A stretch of 64,000 bases of DNA. It comes from Calothrix sp. NIES-4101. GTDB lineage: Bacteria; Cyanobacteriota; Cyanobacteriia; Cyanobacteriales; Nostocaceae. Position numbers and translations under genes: made by a program. The notes below the pieces were generated by a model, which searched no databases, was not told the DNA's origin, and was given only the letters and a program-made list of their open reading frames with translations. The stretch's first letter is position 1, and every line of letters starts with the position of its first letter. This document shows positions 25,090 through 33,540 of the stretch, piece after piece. Where the stretch lies: NCBI GenBank assembly GCA_004296455.1, contig AP018278.1, forward strand, positions 1 through 64,000, read 5' to 3'.

Positions 25090-25548
25090 ACCTATGACAT
25101 TTTAGGGAAAAATACTCGCCCCGAACAGTCGGAGTTTCTAAGAGGATAACATCGTTTTTTTACTCTACGCACACAGATTTGGAGAGAATTTTATCTTTCA
25201 AGTTCTCCCTAGAATGTCATAGGTCTTGGTTAAGATTCAAAAGCACAATTTCATACACCTTCTCTAACCCCCATAATTTGACAAATACGGGGGTTTATTT
25301 TTAGAAGTACCTTTTACCATCACTTTTTAAAATCACCTCTCTACGGGGCTTCTAGGAGTTTTAAACTACAAATCATAAACTAAGCTTTAACTCCAGATTA
25401 TTTTTTAAATTTTTAGCTCTTTTGAGTGAAATAAGAAACTTGAACAGTTGATTACTATTTTAGACACGTAAGTATCTTATTTTATTGAATATATACTAAT
25501 AAACTCCGACTGTTCGGGGCGAGTATTTTTCCCTAAAATGTCATAGGT
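25090..25548. repeat. 48-bp perfect inverted repeat, arms 363 bp apart
   Basis: The left arm 25090-25137 (ACCTATGACATTTTAGGG to CGGAGTTT) is exactly complementary to the right arm 25501-25548. A third, partial copy of the outer edge (CCCTAGAATGTCATAGGTCTT) lies near 25210. The 363-bp interior contains a terminator and no gene. Perfect arms this long suggest a recent small mobile element or a functional structure near the replication origin. Confidence 0.85.
25266..25302 (+). terminator. intrinsic terminator after the basic-protein gene
   Basis: AACCCCC (25266-25272) pairs with GGGGGTT (25289-25295), followed by a T-rich run. It lies 205 bp after the stop codon of the basic-protein gene, inside the loop of the 48-bp inverted repeat. 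Confidence 0.55.
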
Positions 25549-26050
25549 CTTTGCTAAAATTAAATAATAAACTTCCCTCAGCACGACCCAGATTTGGGGG
25601 ATTTTGAAGTTCCTTGGAATCTAGAGATTTTGAAACTAGGATTTTAAGACCCGTTTCTAAGCCAAGGAGAGGCGCAACAACGGAGAATTATTTATTAGAC
25701 GAGAGGAGAATTAAGTATATAAAAATATTCTCTCTATGAGGCTTCTAGAAGGTTTAAATGGGTAATTGTAAATAACGTTTAGTTCTTGGTTTAAATATTT
25801 AATATTTTTTAGGTTTTTTCAGTTTTACTAACTGGTAGTAAAGTTTAACTGCTTGAGTGCGTTAGCACTTAATAAATTCAAACGCTCTTCTATTTTAGGC
25901 TAAGCAAACGCTTGGGCAACTTTCCAAGTTTAGTGAGCTTTAGCTCGAAATAATTTTAGCTAGCCTTACCAAATTTTTAACTCCCAAATTTGGTTCTAGC
26001 CTTTATGTTTCGTCAATAATTTAAACACTGTAATTATTTCAATACACGAT
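25549..26050. other. 500-bp AT-rich gap upstream of the origin
   Basis: No gene is seen. The stretch is AT-rich, as is common next to plasmid origins, with no long palindromes. Confidence 0.5.
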
Positions 26051-26340
26051 AGAGTTATCCACAGGCTGGCTAGTGTTCTTAGTGTTCTTAATATGTGTTC
26101 TAGTGTTCAGGGCTGTAACTATCTGATTTTATTAGTAAAAAGAGGTAAATCTACCACTTTTCGGGGCGAATCTACCACTTTTCGGGTCAAAACTACTACT
26201 TTTCGGGTCAAAACTACCACTTTTCGGGTCAATTATCCACAGGTAAAATTATGGGTTATCTACAAGCGAAACTACCACTTTTCGGGGGGAGTAAAGGTTG
26301 GACTTTCTACTACTTCTAATGTTGCTTGAAGTGGTAGTTT
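26051..26340. other. oriV: iteron-type replication origin (oriV)
   Basis: Four direct iterons with core CTACCACTTTTCGGG (one variant CTACTAC) start at 26151, 26172, 26193 and 26214, an exact 21-bp spacing of two helical turns. A fifth is at 26272. A shortened inverted copy (AAGTGGTAG) lies near 26329, just before the rep gene, a usual place for Rep autorepression. Two perfect DnaA boxes TTATCCACA are at 26055 and 26233, with a near match TTATCTACA at 26256. Confidence 0.93.
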
Positions 26341-26408
26341 ATGTAAAATTAGATAGTTACAAAAAAAATTTAATGCTTATTTTAGATTTTTTATAGCTAT
26401 TGGGGACT

Positions 26409-27446
26409 ATGGGGAAATTGATAAAATTAGTGCAACCAACAGGTGATTTAAAAAAGGAGCCAAACAAAGATGCTACCTTACCTGTTCCTCTCCCCGTTGT
26501 AATGGTGCAGATAAAAGGTAAATACACCGCTTTAGATCGAAAACTATGGGCTTTACTGCTTCATTTAGGTTGGGATGAACTAGAAACAAAATCGCAGCTT
26601 GGTAAATGGCACGAACTAGAAGAAGCTGAAGTGCGGCGAATAATTAGAAGATTTTCAGGCACAAAGGGGATGAATTGGATATGGGAATCAGCTCAAAGAT
26701 TGACAGAGACCACGGTAAGATACGTAAGAGTCGATGAAAACGATAAACGCTGGAAAGGGATTACTAGCCTTTTTACTGCTGAATGTCCTGAATCAGATGA
26801 ACGAGATGGAATTTTTAGGTATATGTTCCCCGCCGCTCTCATACCGATACTTAAAGAGCCTGAACGATTTGCTCGACTCAGAATTCAGTTTCTTTTGCGT
26901 TTAAAAAGTAAGTATTCGGTAACTCTTTATCAACTTTTTGAAGCCCACGTTAACAAACGAGTGCCAGTTGTTGAGGTAGAGGTTGAAGAGCTTAGAACTT
27001 GGCTCAAAGTTCCTGAAGGAAAATTAAAAAGATGGGATGATTTTTACCAAAAAGCTCTCAAACCAGCACTTGAAGAGATAAACAAAAATCCAGAAGAAGC
27101 TGGTTTTTCAATTTCATTTGTATTGAAAAGGGGAGGAAGAGGAGGAAAGGTTCAAGCCATCAAATTTAAAATTAATAAAACAGCGTCTCGCTTTGAACTA
27201 GAGTCCAAAATCCTAGCAACCCAAACTGCCAAAGAGACCGCGCGGATAAATACCCTAGTGCCGCCATTTAGAGGTACTACCATCTACGACAAAGCTAGAA
27301 AAATTGCACACGGTCTCGATGTTCACGTTCTTGAGCAGGAATGGAGGGAATGGATTATCAAAAATGATATGAAAATCGATAATCCTGAAGCCCATTTTAT
27401 GGCGTTTATAAAAGCTAAAATAAAAAAACTATATAAGCAAATATAA
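26409..27446 (+). CDS. repB: plasmid replication initiator, RepB/Rep_3-like
   Basis: A 346-residue initiator with the two winged-helix layout of Rep_3/RepB proteins. It has an N-terminal segment (LDRKLWALLLHLGWDEL), the conserved LKSKYSVTLYQLFEAHVN, and a second DNA-binding region (YQKALKPALEEINK). It should bind the iterons immediately upstream and recruit DnaA and helicase. An in-frame TTG three codons upstream is possible, but the ATG at 26409 is preferred. Confidence 0.9.
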   Translation: MGKLIKLVQPTGDLKKEPNKDATLPVPLPVVMVQIKGKYTALDRKLWALLLHLGWDELETKSQLGKWHELEEAEVRRIIRRFSGTKGMNWIWESAQRLTETTVRYVRVDENDKRWKGITSLFTAECPESDERDGIFRYMFPAALIPILKEPERFARLRIQFLLRLKSKYSVTLYQLFEAHVNKRVPVVEVEVEELRTWLKVPEGKLKRWDDFYQKALKPALEEINKNPEEAGFSISFVLKRGGRGGKVQAIKFKINKTASRFELESKILATQTAKETARINTLVPPFRGTTIYDKARKIAHGLDVHVLEQEWREWIIKNDMKIDNPEAHFMAFIKAKIKKLYKQI

Positions 27447-27493
27447 CTACTTAAACCTCTCGCCTTAACAAACCCCTAACTTATAAAGAGAAA

Positions 27494-27546
27494 AGCTTAA
27501 ACCATATAAACTATTTATACGGTTAATATAGTTAATACCGTTATAA
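27494..27546. repeat. centromere-like TATAAAC/GTTTATA repeats, cluster 1
   Basis: Short half-sites ATATAAACTATTTATACGG and AATATAGTTAATACCGTTATA lie between rep and the convergent RHH gene. They are looser than the clusters around parA. Confidence 0.5.
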
Positions 27547-27918
27547 CTATTTTCTACTCGGTCGTCCTGTTTTAACCTTTTCTAAGCTCCCTACGGCTTG
27601 AACTAACTGAGCATCGGTCATATTTTTTAGCGCATGGAGACCCGCGCGGATGATTTCGCTTTTGTTGGTACTTAGGGCAGATCCAAGACAGCGACTCATT
27701 AAATTGCGAATTAGCTCGACATCCTCTAGCGGGAAAGTAAAGCTATCTCTTACCACCTTTCTTGATGACTCAAGCGGTGGCTCACTTGCCGAATGTTCAC
27801 TGTTTTTTTCAGTCTCTTTGTTTAGAAAGACGCTATCTGCTTTTTTAAAGCGCTCGGCGACAGAATCACTTTCAGCTTTTAATGAATCAGACAACGCAGA
27901 TTTAATACTTTTTTTCAT
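27547..27918 (-). CDS. RHH-like centromere-binding partition protein (ParB/ParG-type)
   Basis: About 123 residues from the ATG at 27918. The N-terminal half is charged and probably disordered. The C-terminal half (VRDSFTFPLEDVELIRNLMS, STNKSEIIRAGLHALKN) has the strand-helix-helix pattern of small centromere-binding proteins. It is divergent from parA across a TATAAAC-rich region that it likely binds. ParA proteins of this short type often pair with such small RHH partners. The assignment is by context. Confidence 0.7.
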   Translation of the reverse strand: MKKSIKSALSDSLKAESDSVAERFKKADSVFLNKETEKNSEHSASEPPLESSRKVVRDSFTFPLEDVELIRNLMSRCLGSALSTNKSEIIRAGLHALKNMTDAQLVQAVGSLEKVKTGRPSRK

Positions 27919-27924
27919 TGTGGC

Positions 27925-28019
27925 AGTATACAATATAAACACTTTGTATAGTATAAATGATTAAAACCGTATAAATCGTTTATATTATTTTAACTATTTA
28001 TACTATTTATATAATTTTA
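27925..28019. promoter_or_regulatory. parS: centromere/operator array between the divergent par genes
   Basis: This intergenic region is dense in GTATAAA/TTTATAC half-sites (AATATAAACACTTTGTATAG, CCGTATAAATCGTTTATAT, CTATTTATACTATTTATAT). It is the natural binding region for the RHH partner and also holds both promoters. Confidence 0.7.
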
Positions 28020-28023
28020 TCCT

Positions 28024-28683
28024 ATGACAGCTAAAATTATCGCCGTTGTCAATCAAAAAGGTGGAGCAGGGAAAACTACCATTAGTATGCAGCTTGCTGG
28101 CACCATTGCTCAGAAAGGTAAGAAAGTGTTGGTTGTCGATACCGATCCGCAAGGTACAGCCACTCGCTGGGCAAGCTCGGCAAGTGACGACTCTATTTTT
28201 CCTGCCTCAGTTATTGGCTTAAGCAATGCTTCTGATAAGGTTCACCGCGAAGTAAAAAAATTTATCGAAGACTATGATTTCATAGTTATCGATTGCCCAC
28301 CAGCAGCAGATTCGCCCGTGCCGCAAAGTGCTTTGCTCGTAGCAGACCTAGCGCTAATTCCTATACTGCCCTCGCCCCTTGATATCTGGGCAACCGTCGG
28401 TATCAAGAAGGTAATTGAAAGCGTTATGACAATTAACGAAGATTTAAAAGGACGATTAGTTCTCAATCAGTCTCAGCCCAAAACAACACTTACCAAAGAG
28501 AGTGAGGATATTTTAAACGAATTTGGCATCCCTCTTTGCAAAACTCAGATACAGCAAAGACAAATCTATCGTCAATCAGCCGTCTACGGGCAAACCGTTC
28601 ACTCTTTTGGGGCAAAAGCAAAATCAGCTATAGCAGAGATGGAGAAGTTGACTAAGGAGGTATTAAAGCTGGTTGGCAGTTAA
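28024..28683 (+). CDS. parA: ParA-family partition ATPase
   Basis: A 219-residue ParA/MinD-type ATPase without an N-terminal HTH (type Ib size). Deviant Walker A QKGGAGKTT (11-19), A' VVDTDPQGTATRW and Walker B FIVIDCPPA are all present. It forms gradients on the nucleoid that move plasmid copies. Palindromic TATAAAC arrays stand on both sides. Confidence 0.95.
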   Translation: MTAKIIAVVNQKGGAGKTTISMQLAGTIAQKGKKVLVVDTDPQGTATRWASSASDDSIFPASVIGLSNASDKVHREVKKFIEDYDFIVIDCPPAADSPVPQSALLVADLALIPILPSPLDIWATVGIKKVIESVMTINEDLKGRLVLNQSQPKTTLTKESEDILNEFGIPLCKTQIQQRQIYRQSAVYGQTVHSFGAKAKSAIAEMEKLTKEVLKLVGS

Positions 28684-28848
28684 CTGTATAAACAGTATAA
28701 ATAGTTTGTATTGTTTATACTGTTTATATTATTGAGCCAAGTGTTTTGCTTTAGGTAAAGAGGCTCTTGGCAAATTTAAATGAAAGTAAAGATATAAACC
28801 GTATAAACTATATAAACAATATAAATCGTTTATATAGTTTATACTCTT
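28684..28848. repeat. parS: centromere-like palindrome arrays downstream of parA
   Basis: Two arrays. In 28684-28731, ATAAACAGTATAAA pairs with TTTATACTGTTTAT. In 28801-28844 a perfect 17-bp inverted repeat GTATAAACTATATAAAC / GTTTATATAGTTTATAC has a 10-bp spacer. They share half-sites with the array upstream of parA and the 44-bp palindrome at 35231. Confidence 0.75.
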
Positions 28849-28863
28849 GTGCGAGCTACCAAT

Positions 28864-31179
28864 TTAAGCTGAGAGGTCATATAAATACTGCTGAAAGCCT
28901 ACAAATACTTCGCTAATGCTAGCCACGCTTCCTAGCTCTTCTACGGCATCATGAACGTTTTGGTACTTAAGCTCAAGTAGTTTCGGTAGTTTAGTGCGAT
29001 CGAGTTCGCCTACGCCAACTTTAATATATTGCTCTAATACAAAATCGAGAAATTCCTGTTGTTTGCCGATATAGCGAGAGAAAATTAGAGATTTATGGGT
29101 AAGGACACGCTCTTCGCGGCTTATAGGTGGAGAGGCGTAGGCGATATAGGCTAGTACATCGTATAAGTCGCTTTTTTCAGCATCAATTAGGCGGCTTATT
29201 TCTGTAAGTTCTCTTTCGCCGTAGCCTTTCTCGGCTAGCCCATCGAGTAAGGCTTTGCGCGTATCGGGGCGGCTCCAGATTCTTCGTAGCTCTTTTTCAT
29301 CTTGGAAAAGTTCGGGTATTTCGCCGAAAAGCTTCTCGACAAACTCAGCAGCACTTATGGGTTTACCGTCGGGACTCCAAAAGGTGGTAGCAATTTTGTT
29401 TTGAAAGAAACGATCTTTGCCATCAGCAAGTTTAACCTTGATTTTTTGGGGGCGTTCTTCTTCTCCCGTTTTATCTTCATTAGGTGTTTTAGTAGTATCT
29501 TTGCTTCTCTCAGGCTTTTCTACAATGACAGGCTCCTCTGGTTCGCCGTCCCATTCAGGGTCGCTGAAATGCTCGTAAGCTTTAACAAAATCATAGATAG
29601 TAAAGTAGTCTTTGCCCTCAAATAGCCGTGTGCCACGACCAATAATCTGTTTAAACTCAATCATTGAATTTATGGGGCGCATTAGCACGATATTACGGAC
29701 GTTTCGGGCATCAACACCAGTAGATAATTTTTGAGAAGTGGTGAGAATGGTGGGGATATTTTTCTCGTTATCTTGGAAAACTTTTAAGTGTTGATCGCCT
29801 ATCTTTCCCTCATCGGCAGTAACACGAACGCAGTAGTTAGGGTTACTACTAATTTTCATCTGGTTAATTAAATCCCTAATTGCTAAGGCGTGTTCTTGGT
29901 TGGCGCAGAAGACAAGGGTTTTTTGATTTTGATCGATCTCCTCCATGAACAGCCTTACTCGATACTCCTCACGTTCCTTGATTTCAATAATCCTATTAAT
30001 ATTAGCTTCCGTGTAGGTTTTATCTTTATCTATTATTCCCTCAATTATTTCATCATCAAAGCTATAGGTATATTCGTCTATGCTGGTTTCAATCTGTCTA
30101 ACTTTAAAAGGCGTAAGGTAGCCGTCATTAATCCCCTCTTTAAGGGCGTAGGTATAAACTGGCTCGCCAAAGTAAGCGTAGGTATCAACATTATTTTTTC
30201 GCTTAGGCGTAGCGGTAAGTCCTAATTGTACGGCTGGGGAGAAATATTCTAAAATCCCACGCCAAGTGCTTTCGTCATTGGCTCCACCACGGTGGCACTC
30301 ATCAATGATGATAAAGTCAAAAAAATCGGCAGGGTAATCGCTAAACTTAGGAGTCGGGTTGCCATCTTCGTCCCGTCCAGTCATAAAGGTTTGAAAAATT
30401 GTAAAGAAGATGCTGCCGTTTTTAGGGACTCGACCCCGTTTTTTAATTATTTCAGGGTCGATGCGGACGAGGGCATCGTCGGGGAAGGCGGAAAAAGAGT
30501 TATAGGCTTGATCGGCTAGAATGTTGCGGTCAGCTAGGAAGAGAATTCGGGGGCGGCGGTCTGGTTTTAGGCTTAAGTTCCAACGGCTTTGAAACAGCTT
30601 CCAAGCAAGCTCGAAGGCTATAAAGGTTTTACCCGTACCAGTTGCCATTGTCAGTAAAATCCGTTCTCTACCTTGCAAAAGTGCTTCTAGGACGTGTTTA
30701 ATAGCGTTGTGTTGATAATAACGGGCTTCCCATGTGCCGCTTTTGTCTTCAAAGGGGATGCTTGCAAAGCGGTCTCTCCACTCATTTTCTTCGCTAAAGG
30801 TAGCACTCCAAAGCTCTTCGGGGGTGGGGTACTGATTTATGTAGCCTTCTCTACCTGTAAGCATATCTACTTGGTAGATGCCGATGCCGTTAGTTGAGTA
30901 GGCAAAGCGGGTTTGTAGTTTTTCAGCGTATTTTTTAGCTTGCCCTAACCCTTCCGTATCTGGCAGTTCTCTCTTTTTAGCTTCAATTACAGCGAGTTTT
31001 TCACCACGATAAACCAGCACGTAATCAGCGATGTCGGCTTGGGCGCGTCTACCACTGCCAATTAAGCGACCAAGGGCGATGACTTCTTCACGGCGAATAC
31101 GGCTATTTTCGACGACCCCCCAACCAGCGGCTTTAAGTGCGGGGTCAATTAGTTCGGCACGGGTTTCGGCTTCGTTCAT
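28864..31179 (-). CDS. hsdR: type I restriction enzyme R subunit (EcoEI-like HsdR)
   Basis: A 771-residue HsdR. The N-terminal PD-(D/E)xK nuclease reads IADYVLVYRGEKLAVIEAKK. Helicase motifs follow: TMATGTGKT (I), IIIDECHRGG (II), LGLTATPKRK (III) and QIIGRGTR (VI). The C-terminal part (from 590) resembles EcoEI-type coupling domains. It cuts DNA after ATP-driven translocation when the target is unmethylated. It is last in a minus-strand operon, 40 bp after the DUF1016 gene. Confidence 0.93.
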   Translation of the reverse strand: MNEAETRAELIDPALKAAGWGVVENSRIRREEVIALGRLIGSGRRAQADIADYVLVYRGEKLAVIEAKKRELPDTEGLGQAKKYAEKLQTRFAYSTNGIGIYQVDMLTGREGYINQYPTPEELWSATFSEENEWRDRFASIPFEDKSGTWEARYYQHNAIKHVLEALLQGRERILLTMATGTGKTFIAFELAWKLFQSRWNLSLKPDRRPRILFLADRNILADQAYNSFSAFPDDALVRIDPEIIKKRGRVPKNGSIFFTIFQTFMTGRDEDGNPTPKFSDYPADFFDFIIIDECHRGGANDESTWRGILEYFSPAVQLGLTATPKRKNNVDTYAYFGEPVYTYALKEGINDGYLTPFKVRQIETSIDEYTYSFDDEIIEGIIDKDKTYTEANINRIIEIKEREEYRVRLFMEEIDQNQKTLVFCANQEHALAIRDLINQMKISSNPNYCVRVTADEGKIGDQHLKVFQDNEKNIPTILTTSQKLSTGVDARNVRNIVLMRPINSMIEFKQIIGRGTRLFEGKDYFTIYDFVKAYEHFSDPEWDGEPEEPVIVEKPERSKDTTKTPNEDKTGEEERPQKIKVKLADGKDRFFQNKIATTFWSPDGKPISAAEFVEKLFGEIPELFQDEKELRRIWSRPDTRKALLDGLAEKGYGERELTEISRLIDAEKSDLYDVLAYIAYASPPISREERVLTHKSLIFSRYIGKQQEFLDFVLEQYIKVGVGELDRTKLPKLLELKYQNVHDAVEELGSVASISEVFVGFQQYLYDLSA

Positions 31180-31219
31180 TTTATACAGTTTATAACTCGT
31201 AGTCGTCTACTGTCTATTA

Positions 31220-32254
31220 TCAACTGTCCAGTAGTCTCCTACGTGCAGTTGCGATCGCTTCTTGCAGTTTAGCTTGTAACAATTCCTTCGGTGGTAATAC
31301 GGTGATGTATTCAGCTACATGGATACCACTTTTGTCAAGCTCTAACAGTTCGATCTGTTCTTGCTTTTTACCAGCACACAAGATTATTCCTAGTGGCGGC
31401 TCTTCGTCAGGCTCTTGGTCGTATTTAGCAAGCCAGCGCAGATATAGCTCCATCTGTCCCTTATATTCGGGATGAAAGTTACCGAGTTTGAGGTCGATGG
31501 CGACGAGGCGTTTGAGTTTGCGGTTATAAAATAGCAGGTCGATATAAAAGTCGTCGTTGTCGATTTGTAGCCGTTTTTGGCGAGCTATAAAGGTGAAGCC
31601 TGAACCGAGTTCTAGTAAAAATTGCTCAAGTTCTCTTAAGATTGCATCTTCAAGGTCTTTTTCGAGATAGCGATCGCTTAAATCCAGAAAATCTAAAATA
31701 TAAGGGTCTTTTAGCAAAATATCGGGTGATACCTGTTGAGTTTGGCGCAGCTGCTCTAAATCTTGGCGGATGGTTTCTTCGGGTTTGCGGGATAGGGCAG
31801 TGCGCTCAAAGAGCATAGAGTTAATGCGTTCTTGCAGTTGGCGGACGCTCCATCGTTCAAGTTTGACAATTTCAATATAAAATTCTCGTTTTAGGGGGTC
31901 TTCGATCCCAATAATTAGTTTGAGATGCGACCAACTTAATTCCGCAGACAGTGTGTGCAGAATTTCCCTATCAGGAAAAACTTCTGCGATAAGGACGCAA
32001 TAATTTAACTGCCGTTCGCTCCAGCCTTTACCATAGGTCTGTGTGAGGTAACGGGAGAGACTAATAATTACTTGCTTGCCATATTCTGCGCGTTGACCTT
32101 GCAGGATTTCGGTTTGGATGCGTTTGCCGACTTGCCAATAGAGCAGGGTTATTTCTGCATTGATGGCAACGGCGGCGCGTTGTTTAGCGGCATCAATAAA
32201 CTGTCTGATTTCCTGAAACAGGCGATCGCTCGGTTGAGGCAGGTCATTGCTCAT
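31220..32254 (-). CDS. DUF1016 / YhcG-like PD-(D/E)xK nuclease-domain protein
   Basis: A 344-residue member of the YhcG/DUF1016 family. The N-terminal region (LYWQVGKRIQTEI, GWSERQLNYCVLIAEVFPD, LSWSHLKLI) is the DUF1016 N domain. The C-terminal nuclease-like domain has FYIDLLFYNRKLKRLVAIDL and GQMELYLRWL. The start overlaps hsdS by 4 bp, so it is co-translated. Such genes are often inserted in type I operons, with a proposed accessory nuclease role not firmly established. Confidence 0.88.
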   Translation of the reverse strand: MSNDLPQPSDRLFQEIRQFIDAAKQRAAVAINAEITLLYWQVGKRIQTEILQGQRAEYGKQVIISLSRYLTQTYGKGWSERQLNYCVLIAEVFPDREILHTLSAELSWSHLKLIIGIEDPLKREFYIEIVKLERWSVRQLQERINSMLFERTALSRKPEETIRQDLEQLRQTQQVSPDILLKDPYILDFLDLSDRYLEKDLEDAILRELEQFLLELGSGFTFIARQKRLQIDNDDFYIDLLFYNRKLKRLVAIDLKLGNFHPEYKGQMELYLRWLAKYDQEPDEEPPLGIILCAGKKQEQIELLELDKSGIHVAEYITVLPPKELLQAKLQEAIATARRRLLDS

Positions 32255-33540
32255 GCGGCAATTCCCTCTTTAGCGGCTTTTGTTGTCTGGTTAGCGGTGT
32301 CTGCGGTGAGTTCGCCAGTAAAGGCTTTTTGCAGGATGGATTGTTTTAGTTCGTTGAGGGCAGCGAGTTTTTGGCGGTAGATTGATTCGAGACTATTGAC
32401 CTGTGATTGTAACTGCTCTAACTCTTCTATGCAGTCTCTTTGTGCCTGAACTGGGGGTAATTCACTTATTAAAAGTTCACGGATATCTTTCATATTTACG
32501 TGCTGAACTGTCGCACCTGTAGATTTAGCCAAAAGCCGTTTCTGCATAAGTGGATGCAGAAGTAAGAAAGCTAAATATTGAGAATCTACACTCTCTTTAT
32601 TTGGTCGTATTAGTACAGTTCTTTGACCTAAGCAAACTTTCATATCTGGAGGGATAACACCAACATTTCCTGCTGGTGCTTCTCTTGCAAGAATTAAATC
32701 TCCTGGCTCTGGTTTTCCTCGCCTTGTCCAAAGTTCATAAGTTTCTTCTGAAACACGGTTAACATTATCGAAAATCAGATAACCCTTGCCAATATTTGGG
32801 GTGCGGATAGAAGGTATTCCTGTTTCTTGAGTTGGTGCAGTTTTATGTTCACAGTCAATAATCAATTCCGTAATACATGAGAGGTTTTGTGTTGGTTTAC
32901 CGGAAGCTACCGCAAGTAGTTTAAAATTCAGATAGCTTTCAAATAGTTCGCGGGCGTTGGCGAGGTTCTTTTCGGCGTTGGCGATCGCTCTATCAATGCC
33001 CTCGAACGCCTCATCCATAATCGCCACAATCCGCTTTTGTTCGGGGAGAGGCGCGATAGGAATATGCAACTGCAATTGTTGCGTTATGCCGATGTAAGCA
33101 CGAGTAGATCCAGCCCCTGCAATCTTTTTAATTTCATTTTGAAATTTTGGGCTATGGAACGAATAGTATAAGAAGCGGTTATCAAGTACTGAATTATCCA
33201 GAATTCTGTAGTATGTGACTTGTGGAGTTAGCACTACATAATCTAGAGAAGTCTGGAGAATCGCAGACCTGCCAATTGTACCTTTGTGTGAAAGTAGAAC
33301 GTCTCCATTTTTAGCAAAACCCTTTCGCAAAGAATCAGCCTGTTCTCGACTGATAAAATTGCAAGTTTCTTGATTGACTGTACCGTTAACTAAGTCTGAA
33401 GCCATTACAAATGGTATGCCAGATTCAGTAAAATCTGATTTTTTAGGATGAATTTCACCGTGATTTCCGTCAAGGGGTTTTTCTATAATCTTCTGATTAA
33501 CAAGTTTTTCAACTGTTGTTTTTACCCAACCTTTTCTCAT
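32251..33540 (-). CDS. hsdS: type I restriction specificity subunit
   Basis: A 429-residue HsdS with two target-recognition domains. Each is followed by a conserved spacer helix: PLPEQKRIVAIMDEAFEG (about 160-200) and ELPPVQAQRDCIEELEQL (about 365-410). It decides the two half-sites of the methylated sequence. The end overlaps the DUF1016 gene and the start overlaps hsdM, each by 4 bp. Confidence 0.92.
   Translation of the reverse strand: MRKGWVKTTVEKLVNQKIIEKPLDGNHGEIHPKKSDFTESGIPFVMASDLVNGTVNQETCNFISREQADSLRKGFAKNGDVLLSHKGTIGRSAILQTSLDYVVLTPQVTYYRILDNSVLDNRFLYYSFHSPKFQNEIKKIAGAGSTRAYIGITQQLQLHIPIAPLPEQKRIVAIMDEAFEGIDRAIANAEKNLANARELFESYLNFKLLAVASGKPTQNLSCITELIIDCEHKTAPTQETGIPSIRTPNIGKGYLIFDNVNRVSEETYELWTRRGKPEPGDLILAREAPAGNVGVIPPDMKVCLGQRTVLIRPNKESVDSQYLAFLLLHPLMQKRLLAKSTGATVQHVNMKDIRELLISELPPVQAQRDCIEELEQLQSQVNSLESIYRQKLAALNELKQSILQKAFTGELTADTANQTTKAAKEGIAA

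Noticed and set aside
26151-26286. Direct repeats as a possible CRISPR array
   Set aside because: The unit is 15 bp with a 6-bp spacer and exact 21-bp phase next to a rep gene, so these are iterons. No cas genes are present.
26093-26329. Plus-strand frame across the origin
   Set aside because: Its repeats (TTFRVKTTTFRVK-type) are just translated iterons; it is the oriV, not a gene.
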